From: Cyclaneusma minus
Taxonomy: Eukaryota > Ascomycota > Leotiomycetes > Marthamycetales > Marthamycetaceae
Assembly (NCBI GenBank): GCA_037179335.1
Contig: JAKZHN010000005.1
Coordinates: 1,674,001 to 1,738,000, forward strand
DNA: 64,000 nucleotides
Reading direction: 5' to 3'
The notes under the pieces are model-generated. The model made no database searches, was not told the origin of the DNA, and saw only the letters and a program-made list of their open reading frames with translations. The position numbers were made by a program, and so were the translations under genes. The stretch's first letter is position 1. Every line of letters begins with the position of its first letter. Positions 56,853-64,000 of the stretch are shown here, one piece after another.

Positions 56853-57215
56853 TCCTAATATGAGCTCTAATTACTTTAAACTCTCAGTTACTCTGACTTC
56901 TCCTAATTACTCTGATTTCTCCTAGTTACTCTGATATTTCCCAACTACTCTAGTTTCTCCTAATTATTCTGAGATTTCCCAGCTACTCTGATTTCTCCCC
57001 ATTACTCTGATTTCTCCCCATTACTCTGATTTCTCCAGGTTACTTCGATTTCTCCTGGTTGCTTGCATTTCTCCAAAGTACTTGGGTTTCGCTGAAATAC
57101 TTGGGGTCTTCTGAATTACTTGGATTTTCCCTAATTACTTGGCTTTCTATAAGTTATTTGGATTTCTCCGAGTCACTTGGGCTTCTCCCGATTACTCATA
57201 ATTACTCAGGTTTCA
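56853..57215. repeat. decayed 20-base minisatellite, block 2
   Basis: About 17 degenerate copies of TTACTCTGATTTCTCC(C/T)AA-type units, shifting toward TTACTTGGATTTCTCC on the right. Pyrimidine-rich on the plus strand, with steady periodicity near 20 bases. Same family as block 3 at 58.8-59.05 kb and block 1 at 22.81 kb. No coding frame continues through it. Confidence 0.85.
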
Positions 57216-57736
57216 GCCAATCACCGGGTCGTTCTTTTTTGACCCGGTAGTGGTCTCCAATAGGGTGGCTCTTTCCCTGATTCAATGCAGAGGCGATGTG
57301 GTTGTGCCAATCTTTGGGTTCCATAGACCCTCCAACCTCACAACTTTCCCGATTATTTTGCACGGCCAGCAGTCATACAATAAATAAGTGTTATTTTTCT
57401 CTATAAAACAACTCCCCGACCCTCTTTGATTGATTCATTCTTCCATCTTCACCCAACACCACGATCTTCAACCTTCAGCTTTCAACACGAGTCGCAACTG
57501 CGACTCCATTGACAATTCTCAATCTCTCGTCAACCTTGGTTTGAAGAACCGCAAATCGACGCTCACCCCAGCCATCAGCGACCGAATCTCGCCCAGCCAT
57601 CCTCCGGCTCCGACCACCCGCGACACCACGTTCCCAAGCGCTCGCTCGACTTCAATCAAACCCCTTCGAAGGAAGAAGAATCTCCAAGTCCCCATCGTCG
57701 CCCATCGTCGCCCATCGTCTCCCATCCTCATCAGTC
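57216..57736. promoter_or_regulatory. upstream region of hypothetical gene
   Basis: About 520 bases including a TATAAAACA-like stretch near 57,401. A C/A-rich leader follows, with three CCCATCGTCG-type repeats at 57,693-57,727 just before the ATG at 57,737. The open frame 57,430-58,110 here is in another phase and is not believed. Confidence 0.4.
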
Positions 57737-58549
57737 ATGGAGTACGCCGACCAAGTCCACTACCTCCGCCACAACGGCCGCAACCCCAACCGACCTGGCC
57801 TGGCCACCACCATGCGCCCAATCAGTATCATTTGCTTCCCTTTCAAAGAACCATACAAGCGCGAGAAACGCATGCGTGGCACATACTCGCCCGTGCTCTT
57901 CCGGGACCCGCCTACCCACTCATCCGCCACCTGGTACTGGAACAGCGGCGTAGCCTTCTTCAGCAAAGTCGAAAAGGCCTCCCGCTGCCCCTACAACGAG
58001 TTCATCGACCAGAACACTGCAGCATTGGAGAAATGGTTTGGCTCCCGGCAACCTATCAGGGATTTGCCGAGGTTCAAGGGCGGGAAGGATGTGCCGCTGA
58101 AGTTCTGTGAGGCGTTCTGGAATTTGATGGCGAATAAGTATGGTGTGAAGCCGCTGAAATGGGGACTGAATGCAACGCGATCTGAGGTTGATGACTTTGC
58201 GTGGAGGCTACAGTTGGCGTGGTCTTACGCCCGAGAGAAGGCGGAAGAGGAGAGGTATAATGAATGGAGCGTGGAGAAGTTGGAGAGAAGGCAGATTGAG
58301 AGGAGAGCTGCAAGGAAGAGGAAGGCAGATGCTGAGGGGGCTACAATGGTGTCGCTTGCTTCTGTTCCCACACAGGCCCAGATCGATGGGTGGAGGACGT
58401 GGGAGCAGGAAGAAGTTTTCGCTGTGTACAGCGATGAGGACAGCGATGATGACGAGCCTCAGACGTCTATCTTTAGTCGTGGGGTCAGCATTGGCTCTAA
58501 GGATTCTGGCATGAGTTCTGCAATGGACATTGACAACGATGACAAGTAG
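57737..58549 (+). CDS. hypothetical basic/acidic-tailed protein
   Basis: An uninterrupted frame of 270 residues from the ATG at 57,737 (CAGTCATGG). Residues 1-150 look folded, with many aromatic residues (VHYLRHNGRNPNRPG..., FPFKEPYKREKRMRG, SSATWYWNSGVAFFSKVE, LKFCEAFWNLMANKYGVKPLKWG). A charged helix follows (AREKAEEERYNEWSVEKLERRQIERRAARKRK) with a likely nuclear signal, then an acidic tail (YSDEDSDDDE, MDIDNDD). The family is not recognised. The gene sits alone between two blocks of the same minisatellite. Confidence 0.65.
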   Translation: MEYADQVHYLRHNGRNPNRPGLATTMRPISIICFPFKEPYKREKRMRGTYSPVLFRDPPTHSSATWYWNSGVAFFSKVEKASRCPYNEFIDQNTAALEKWFGSRQPIRDLPRFKGGKDVPLKFCEAFWNLMANKYGVKPLKWGLNATRSEVDDFAWRLQLAWSYAREKAEEERYNEWSVEKLERRQIERRAARKRKADAEGATMVSLASVPTQAQIDGWRTWEQEEVFAVYSDEDSDDDEPQTSIFSRGVSIGSKDSGMSSAMDIDNDDK

Positions 58550-58779
58550 GCCGAGAAGGCTATGCTGGTTGGCGCATTTACTGCATAGCGATAGGCCCTT
58601 GGTTTGAAAGATGGCGCTCCATTAGCAGTTGCGGCACAGTACCCAGATCTGAGATGCCACACGGCGTTTCACAGCAGTTTTCATATACAAAGATCAATAC
58701 GAGACTTGCTCGTCATTCCTGGGACCCGTCATACTTTTTGAGTTTGTGTTTCCCGCAGCATCAGACTATCAGTACAGAT
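58550..58779. other. intergenic, no gene seen
   Basis: 3' flank of the hypothetical gene leading into minisatellite block 3. Nothing recognised. Confidence 0.5.
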
Positions 58780-59045
58780 TTTAATTGCTTGGGTTTCTCT
58801 CAATTGCTTGAATCTCTCCCAATTACTCGAACTTTTCCCAAACAATCGGATTCCTCCAAAATACTCGAGTTTCTCCAATCACCTGGATCCCTCTCAATTA
58901 CTTGGAACTATTCCAGTTGCTTAGATCCCTCTCAGTTACTTAAATTTTTCCCGATCACTTGGTTCTCCCCTGATTATTTGTTTTTCTCTCAGTGATTGGG
59001 GTCAGCCCTAGTCATCTGGGTTCCATCTGATTATTGAATTATTTT
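58780..59045. repeat. decayed 20-base minisatellite, block 3
   Basis: About 13 degenerate copies of CAATTACTTGGATCCCTCTC/TTTCTCC-type units, in the same orientation as blocks 1 and 2. More diverged than block 2. It lies between the hypothetical gene and the 3' end of the amidoligase-like gene. Confidence 0.8.
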
Positions 59046-59243
59046 ATCGTCATTTGGATCTTTTGTTACCCACGCTTTAATTTAAAGTGCGACTGTGATA
59101 GGAATCTCTACATCGGGAGGCTTGGAAGCACTTCTGCCAAAGTCACTTGAATCTTGATTAAGGATAACCGTTTGCGTGTGATACAATCTTCAAATTACTA
59201 CATAAACATACCTAACTAATGACTATACTGCTCGATGGCCCTC

Positions 59244-61676
59244 TCAGAATCGGTTCGAGTCGGGGAGATTCTTGCCCGGGTCTTTGCGAGCCATGGTCTC
59301 CCAGTGAGGAGCGCCCTCTAGCCCCGGAATTGTAAGAGAACCACTATTATAGATATACAAGTTCAACCCCGGCTCAGCAAGGTCCACTCCAATACGCCCC
59401 GCGGCAATCCCCCCCCCTAAATTCTTATAATTCTTATAGCATGAAACTAGCTTCAAGGGGAAAAAATCTTCCACGCCGTAGCATAGATTTCTCAGCCCGA
59501 CTGACATCTGATCTTCGGAGAAAAAACTTCGGTCGGTTTGGACCGTTTGTGCACCTGTGCCTTCGGCATACAGGAGATTGTCTTGGGGAGCCACTGCAGG
59601 ACTCACATCGCGCAGAGCTTGAATGATGTTTTGCAACATTGCCTCCTCCTCTACCTGAGTATGAGCCGCTAACGGGTGGTTCGGATATTGGTGCCTTATG
59701 GACCCGAGTATTGCGTATGCGCCACATATCATCAACTCCTCTCTGTTGGAGCTTTTGGTAGGGATTATGTTCCAGTCGCGGATATCGAAATCTCTCGGCG
59801 AAATTCCTCCGGGACGCATCGGTTCGTTGGCGTTTTCTGCCAGGCCTTCATTTAGATCATCACCACTAGCTTTGTTTGGCTTCTTCGTCGGTGGTTGATC
59901 AATATCCTCATCATCAGTTGATGGTCTCTTGGTGCCATGTGTGTCTTTCTCCCCTCCAGTACCATTTCCTCCGTCAGTCTCTTCTTCGACGTTCTCTTCT
60001 TCGACGTTCTCTTCTTCGTCGTTCTCTTCTTCGACGTTCTCTTCTTCGTCGTTCTCTTCTTCGACGTTCTCTTCTTCGTCATTCTCTTCTTCGACGTTCT
60101 CTTCTTCGTCGTTCTCTTCTCCGTCAGTCTCTGGTTCGTAAGTCTCTTCTTCTTCAATATCCAATCCACCGCCGCCCTCATCATTTCCTCCATTTCCTCC
60201 GTCACCACCTTCTCCATCGCCGCCTGCTCCATGTCCTCCACTTCCGCCGTTACTAGATTCACTATCGTCGTCAAAATAATTGGTCCCCTCATCCTGGTTC
60301 AGCTCCCCATCAGCCGGATAACGACTATAAAGTCCATACTTGTTCCTCCAATAAACATAAGCATTAGTAGACAAGCCCATCTTATCCATAAGATCAAAAA
60401 CGCGTATCGAATTCGACCAGCTCCGGATCGGATAGCCTCCGGGAACATTGCTATAATGCCTCGCAAGCCTCACCAGCCCCTCAACAAACTCGGTCCAATA
60501 TTTCACATCATCCCATTCGATAGTACCGCGCGCATGACGGAACTCAACTGTCCCCAGTTTTGCATCGAGGAGTGTTGAGAAGTTTACGGCGAAGATCTTG
60601 CCGTCGGCCCCAAGTCGGTGAGGGGATCTTCCCATCAGATTTACGAGGCATTCGAGTTCGTCCCACTGGAATTGAGGATCGGTATTGCGCCAGTGGTGTA
60701 GATCGTTCCGAATTTGTTCGACAGTCACTAGGTCCTGAAAGCGCCACGTAAACTCCGTAAGAGAATCATCGGGACCGATGGGTTGAATTGCCCTTCGGTA
60801 GTAACCCAGCCTATTGGAGTTTGTAGTAAACTTAGCCAATGGATGCTGAGGGCGGCGGCAAGGAGGATGCAGGCGGTTGATTTGGTCTTCGAAGACGAGA
60901 ATTATAAAAGCTAGTTCTCGTAAAACTGCGATTTCTGCGGCGGGGTCTTCCCAGGCCTTGACGTGAACGTGAAAGCCACAGTGGTTGTCAATGAAAGCAC
61001 CGATGTTTTCCTTGGCATTGGAGGCCTCTAGCGCTTCCACAAAGGTTTGGAGAGTCCTGACATCGTCGGACTTCGGTACTATGGGCGGACTGATGAGTTC
61101 GAGGCCGATGGAGTCCCATTGCATCTTGTTCGCCTCGGTGATAATGTCTGGAAGCCGTTGGACAAGTCCATCGGCACCGACTCCGACAACACTAGGATCG
61201 TCCATCACCTGCCACTCGGAGTAGTCTCGATCTGGTCGAGCGTTCTTGTGGCTATGCCGCACGAACAACTTGATAGTTTGAACAGCAGGCGTCATGGGGT
61301 CTTGTAAATGTTGAACAAGAAGAGTACCCGGCTGCTTATCATATGGCACTTCTTTGCCAGATGAATTGACGAGTGCCCAGCTGCCATAAACCCTTTTAGG
61401 CCCAGACACATTCATAGTGTGCCTGCGATAATGCTCCTTCCGCAATTCTCGCGGAGGCTCCTTCAAGATTTCCCGAAATCCAATTTCCGGGTCGTCATTT
61501 TCTTGGAGCTGAAGCAAAAGGTCTTCCCGAAATGCAAAGAGGAACTCCAATTCCACGCCGAAAGTCAAAGGGGCCGCTTGCTCCTCTGCAGTCAAGACAG
61601 TGAGGTCCTTAACATTCTCCTCCCAGCTCTTGTACAGGTCATCGGGTAATCCGCTCCGGTTGACGTTATCAGCCAT
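59244..61676 (-). CDS. putative amidoligase with C-terminal Cys/His domain
   Basis: An uninterrupted frame of 810 residues from the ATG at 61,676. The N-terminal half matches the fungal putative amidoligase family: LTFGVELEF (E42, E44), WDSIGLELISPPI, a DNHCGFHVHVK His block, and LGTVEFRHARGTIEWDDVKYWTEFVEGLV. By analogy with glutamine-synthetase-fold carboxylate-amine ligases, these Glu/His residues would bind metal and ATP. The substrate is unknown. Residues about 470-590 are Gly-rich then acidic, with a 10-residue repeat (EENDEEENVE) coded by a 30-base tandem repeat at 59,985-60,125. The last 170 residues form a separate domain with ICGAYAILGSIRHQYP (Cys near 651) and PHWETMARK (His near 791). 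The order and spacing recall papain/OTU-like thiol peptidases; that part is inference. No introns. Confidence 0.78.
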   Translation of the reverse strand: MADNVNRSGLPDDLYKSWEENVKDLTVLTAEEQAAPLTFGVELEFLFAFREDLLLQLQENDDPEIGFREILKEPPRELRKEHYRRHTMNVSGPKRVYGSWALVNSSGKEVPYDKQPGTLLVQHLQDPMTPAVQTIKLFVRHSHKNARPDRDYSEWQVMDDPSVVGVGADGLVQRLPDIITEANKMQWDSIGLELISPPIVPKSDDVRTLQTFVEALEASNAKENIGAFIDNHCGFHVHVKAWEDPAAEIAVLRELAFIILVFEDQINRLHPPCRRPQHPLAKFTTNSNRLGYYRRAIQPIGPDDSLTEFTWRFQDLVTVEQIRNDLHHWRNTDPQFQWDELECLVNLMGRSPHRLGADGKIFAVNFSTLLDAKLGTVEFRHARGTIEWDDVKYWTEFVEGLVRLARHYSNVPGGYPIRSWSNSIRVFDLMDKMGLSTNAYVYWRNKYGLYSRYPADGELNQDEGTNYFDDDSESSNGGSGGHGAGGDGEGGDGGNGGNDEGGGGLDIEEEETYEPETDGEENDEEENVEEENDEEENVEEENDEEENVEEENDEEENVEEENVEEETDGGNGTGGEKDTHGTKRPSTDDEDIDQPPTKKPNKASGDDLNEGLAENANEPMRPGGISPRDFDIRDWNIIPTKSSNREELMICGAYAILGSIRHQYPNHPLAAHTQVEEEAMLQNIIQALRDVSPAVAPQDNLLYAEGTGAQTVQTDRSFFSEDQMSVGLRNLCYGVEDFFPLKLVSCYKNYKNLGGGIAAGRIGVDLAEPGLNLYIYNSGSLTIPGLEGAPHWETMARKDPGKNLPDSNRF
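59985..60130 (-). repeat. 30-base coding tandem repeat (acidic)
   Basis: Four to five copies of a 30-base unit coding EENDEEENVE in the linker of the amidoligase-like protein. Copies differ by few bases, so the length of the acidic linker probably varies between strains. Confidence 0.9.
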
Positions 61677-62713
61677 GGTTTTGAATGCAGTATGAATAGG
61701 ATATTATATGTTACGTTGATGTGATTGAATTCTAGTGTGAAGTTGACGCAAGAGGCTTGCCTGAGACGGAGAATATTTACAAAGCTGAACGAGGGGTGGA
61801 ATTTTTGCACGAGGTGAACGAAAGGCAGCGAGTTCCGAGAAATATATCAGGGTCTGGTTCAGTACATCGAGGCAAAATTCTTTGTTCTCGATCCACTGCC
61901 AGGGACAAGAAGACAAGGACAGACATTGTAGAGTCCCGGAATTACTAAAAGGCAACAATGAAGGTAAAACTAAGAAAATAAAATGTCAAAGGGGAACGTA
62001 GGCTTTGTCTAAGATATGCATCTAGAATTGGGATTTGAAATGTTTCTTCATGGGTTAACTGCCCGTTGTGGTACTGCCAACTGAAAGAAAGGAAAGGAAG
62101 AACTTGATATGCAACAGTCAGACATTAGAGAAACTCGCATTTAGAAGCGGGAGTCAGTGGACACTTGCGAGGCGAATCATAGCCTGGCTATATATCAGAC
62201 AAAGTAGTCGGATACCACTGCTTACTTTGTGTTGTATGGGAGCGGAGTTAGGTACCAGTTGACGGTGAAATCGGAGTCAGGAGAGCCAAACACTTGGTGA
62301 CTTGATCATCTCCAAATAAGGTAGCCAGATATTCTTGCACTGAACTTGAAGAATTCGGAAGACTGGAAAGGAGCAAAGGTTAAGGCGAAAAGACAGCGCC
62401 CACATACTTCGAACTGCCAAATGCCATCCGAGGCACGCGATCAGGTCGTCGGGTTTTTGACTGTCAGGGGTCGGAGCTCGAACGGTCCGTGGACCATCAG
62501 CCTCGGTTCCCCAGACCCCGCAAAACAGCAGCAGATCGTACCTCGTACCTCGCTGGAAGACGACATAGCTGACAATTTCAACCTCGCAAAGCTCTGTGAA
62601 ATAAGCCGCTACCTGCCCAATCCTGGACCGAACATAAGAACCTGGGAAGTGACATTTTAGACCTACCTACGCTCCACGTTTCTCCATCGTCCATTTCTAT
62701 AGCCTGCCTGGAA
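61677..62713. other. 1.0 kb divergent intergenic region
   Basis: Shared upstream region of the amidoligase-like gene (minus) and the SDR gene (plus). No gene or named site recognised. Confidence 0.5.
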
Positions 62714-63773
62714 ATGTCATCTCCGCTGAATTCGAAGCGCCGCCTTGCTCTGCTCTCGGAACAGCTCGTGGCTCCCGTTCCACCGCAAGGAAACTTTGAG
62801 AATATTCCTAAACTCAAGAAAGTCGCGGGGTCATCGATTGGGCCTCGTGTGGCCGGCAGGGTCGTTATTATCACCGGTATATGTCATGTCGACTCCGGCT
62901 TTCTAGCCTGCTAATTCGCTCCCATAGGAACGAATTCGCCCCTGGGAATTGGACGAGCCAGCGCACACCAGTTCGCTCAAAACGGAGCGAAGGCAATCTA
63001 TATCTGCGATTATGATGACGAACATCTCGAGACACATAAGCGAGAAATCAACAGCCTGTACCCGGAATGCGAAGTCCATACTCGACAGTTTGACGCGGCA
63101 GATGAAAGCAAGGTGAAGGCAGTGGTTGATGATGCCATAAAGACATACGGGAGGCTCGATGTCTTCTTTGCAAACGCAGGAATTGTAGGCGGCCATACAA
63201 TCTTCACCGATATTGACGTCGAGGATTTTGAAAGGACGCTCCGGACGAATGTTATAGGGTATGTTCGGTCCAGTTTTTCAGTCTCGTGTTCGATGCTGAC
63301 TCCGTTGGAACAACAGAGTCTTCCTCGCAGCAAAATACGCAGCCCCGGCGATGCTGAAAACCTCATCCTCCAAGCCGTATCCCTTCGGAAGCATCATTGG
63401 CACAGCGTCCGTGGCAGGGCTGCGCTCCAACGCCGGCGCAACCGACTACTCAGCTTCGAAAGCGGCAGTCGTTTCGCTGGCGCAAACCATGTCGTACCAG
63501 CTGGCGGGCACTGGGATTCGAGTCAATGCGATATGTCCGGGAGTCATTGAGACGGGCATGACAGCCATAATGTACGAAGCTGCGCGAGCGAAGGGCACGG
63601 AGAAGAAGATCGGACAGCTGAACCCGCTGAGGAGAGGCGCGCATGCCGATGAAGTGGCACGGGTAGCGTTGTTCCTGGGGAGCGACGAAAGTAGTTATGT
63701 GAACGGGCAGGCGTGGGCGGTGGATGGAGGGTTGAGTGCTGGGCACCCTTTTGTACCGGGAAAGATCGCGTAG
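62714..63773 (+). CDS. SDR family NAD(P)-dependent oxidoreductase
   Basis: Three exons (62,714-62,876; 62,928-63,258; 63,317-63,773) join to 316 residues. After a 45-residue N-terminal extension come the Rossmann start (AGRVVIITGTNSPLGIGRA), DYDDEH at the end of strand 2, and the ADESKVKAVVDDAIKTYGRLDVFFANAGIVG block with NAG. Catalytic Ser lies in SIIGTASVAG and the YSASK pair follows. The C-terminus has RVNAICPGVIETGMT and SSYVNGQAWAVDGGLSAG, typical of classical SDRs. The glycine motif is TG-x5-GIG instead of TG-x3-GIG. Asp at the end of strand 2 suggests NAD rather than NADP. Substrate unknown; the N-terminal extension is not a clear targeting signal. Confidence 0.92.
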
Positions 63774-64000
63774 GTTGACTTGGCTGGTTCGCTGGGTGGT
63801 GAGACTCTTGATATATCTCGAGCCATTCGCGACTGTCATCGATTGTTGGCGGTTTGGCTGATATGTGGTCGGCAATTCTTGCAGCATTTTGAGCGGTCCC
63901 CGATAAGATGCGGCGATTGCGATTGATTTACGAGTCGTCTCGTCAGCCAAGAATTCCTTGGTACACTTCCTGATAAGGCACTTGACAAAGAGGGACATCT
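63774..64000. other. 3' flank of SDR gene to window end
   Basis: The minus frame running from the window edge over the SDR gene is an antisense shadow. Nothing else recognised. Confidence 0.5.

Noticed and set aside
57430..58110. 226-codon plus frame overlapping the hypothetical gene
   Set aside because: Pro/Ser/His-rich reading of the leader and of the gene in another phase; the 57,737 frame is longer with sensible composition and a better start.
59937..60578. 213-codon plus frame rich in Phe/Leu/Val
   Set aside because: Reading of the acidic coding repeat on the wrong strand; not a membrane protein.
63450..63998. 182-codon minus frame at the window end
   Set aside because: Antisense to the SDR catalytic exon, with no motif.
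1..64000. CRISPR arrays, rRNA genes, operons, bacterial-type signals
   Set aside because: None seen; the tandem repeats lack the spacer structure and the DNA is eukaryotic.

Overview
The window is nuclear DNA of a filamentous ascomycete (Pezizomycotina). The genes are intron-rich, with 42-120 base introns (GT(A/G)NGT donors, some with clear branch sites) and recognisable fungal proteins: a mitochondrial ATP synthase alpha, an Sso-type syntaxin, Rpb7, a Zn2Cys6 regulator, an MFS sugar porter and an intron-bearing tRNA-Tyr. The class cannot be fixed by eye; a Leotiomycetes-like genome with AT-rich isochores would fit, but that is a guess.

The window has two compartments. Positions 1 to about 21,430 are an extremely AT-rich block with no intact gene. 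It is a graveyard of Ty3/gypsy LTR retrotransposons that look mutated by repeat-induced point mutation (RIP). Despite the decay, three reverse transcriptase regions can still be read through their stops: element C (minus, about 3.1-3.7 kb), element B (minus, about 12.7-13.25 kb) and element A (plus, about 18.2-19.45 kb). Element A also keeps an integrase C-terminus and a chromodomain-like end near 20.8-21.05 kb. LTR-like sequence occurs in opposite orientations at 9.42-9.62 and 15.83-16.06 kb. Residual C is strongly concentrated after G (GpC).

From about 21.45 kb the composition switches abruptly to gene-type DNA. Left to right: a 5'-truncated BTB-like gene at the boundary; a 5'-truncated GNAT remnant next to a decayed minisatellite; a Zn2Cys6 regulator followed by a sugar-porter MFS gene; two paralogous minus-strand genes carrying only the retroelement-integrase HHCC zinc module (one with a RIP-type stop); an Sso-type t-SNARE; a small secreted cysteine-rich protein; an NAD(P)H-hydrate dehydratase; an ELMO/CED-12 family gene; a tRNA-Tyr with two tRNA-Tyr-like fragments nearby; a GRF zinc-finger gene with two apparent lesions; ATP synthase alpha; two genes sharing an N-terminal Cys/CGH module, with a hypothetical gene between them; an Mpo1-like (DUF962) gene divergent from RPB7; a hypothetical gene bracketed by two blocks of a 20-base minisatellite family; a large putative amidoligase with a possible Cys/His C-terminal domain; and an SDR oxidoreductase.

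Housekeeping genes (SNARE, hydrate dehydratase, ELMO, ATP synthase, Mpo1-like, Rpb7) alternate with lineage-variable or decaying ones. The regulator and MFS genes may form a functional pair; otherwise no gene cluster is evident. The most unusual items are the stand-alone HHCC-module genes, the amidoligase-type fusion, the tRNA-Tyr fragment cluster, the GRF double lesion, the shared minisatellite family, and the GpC-biased residue of the AT block.
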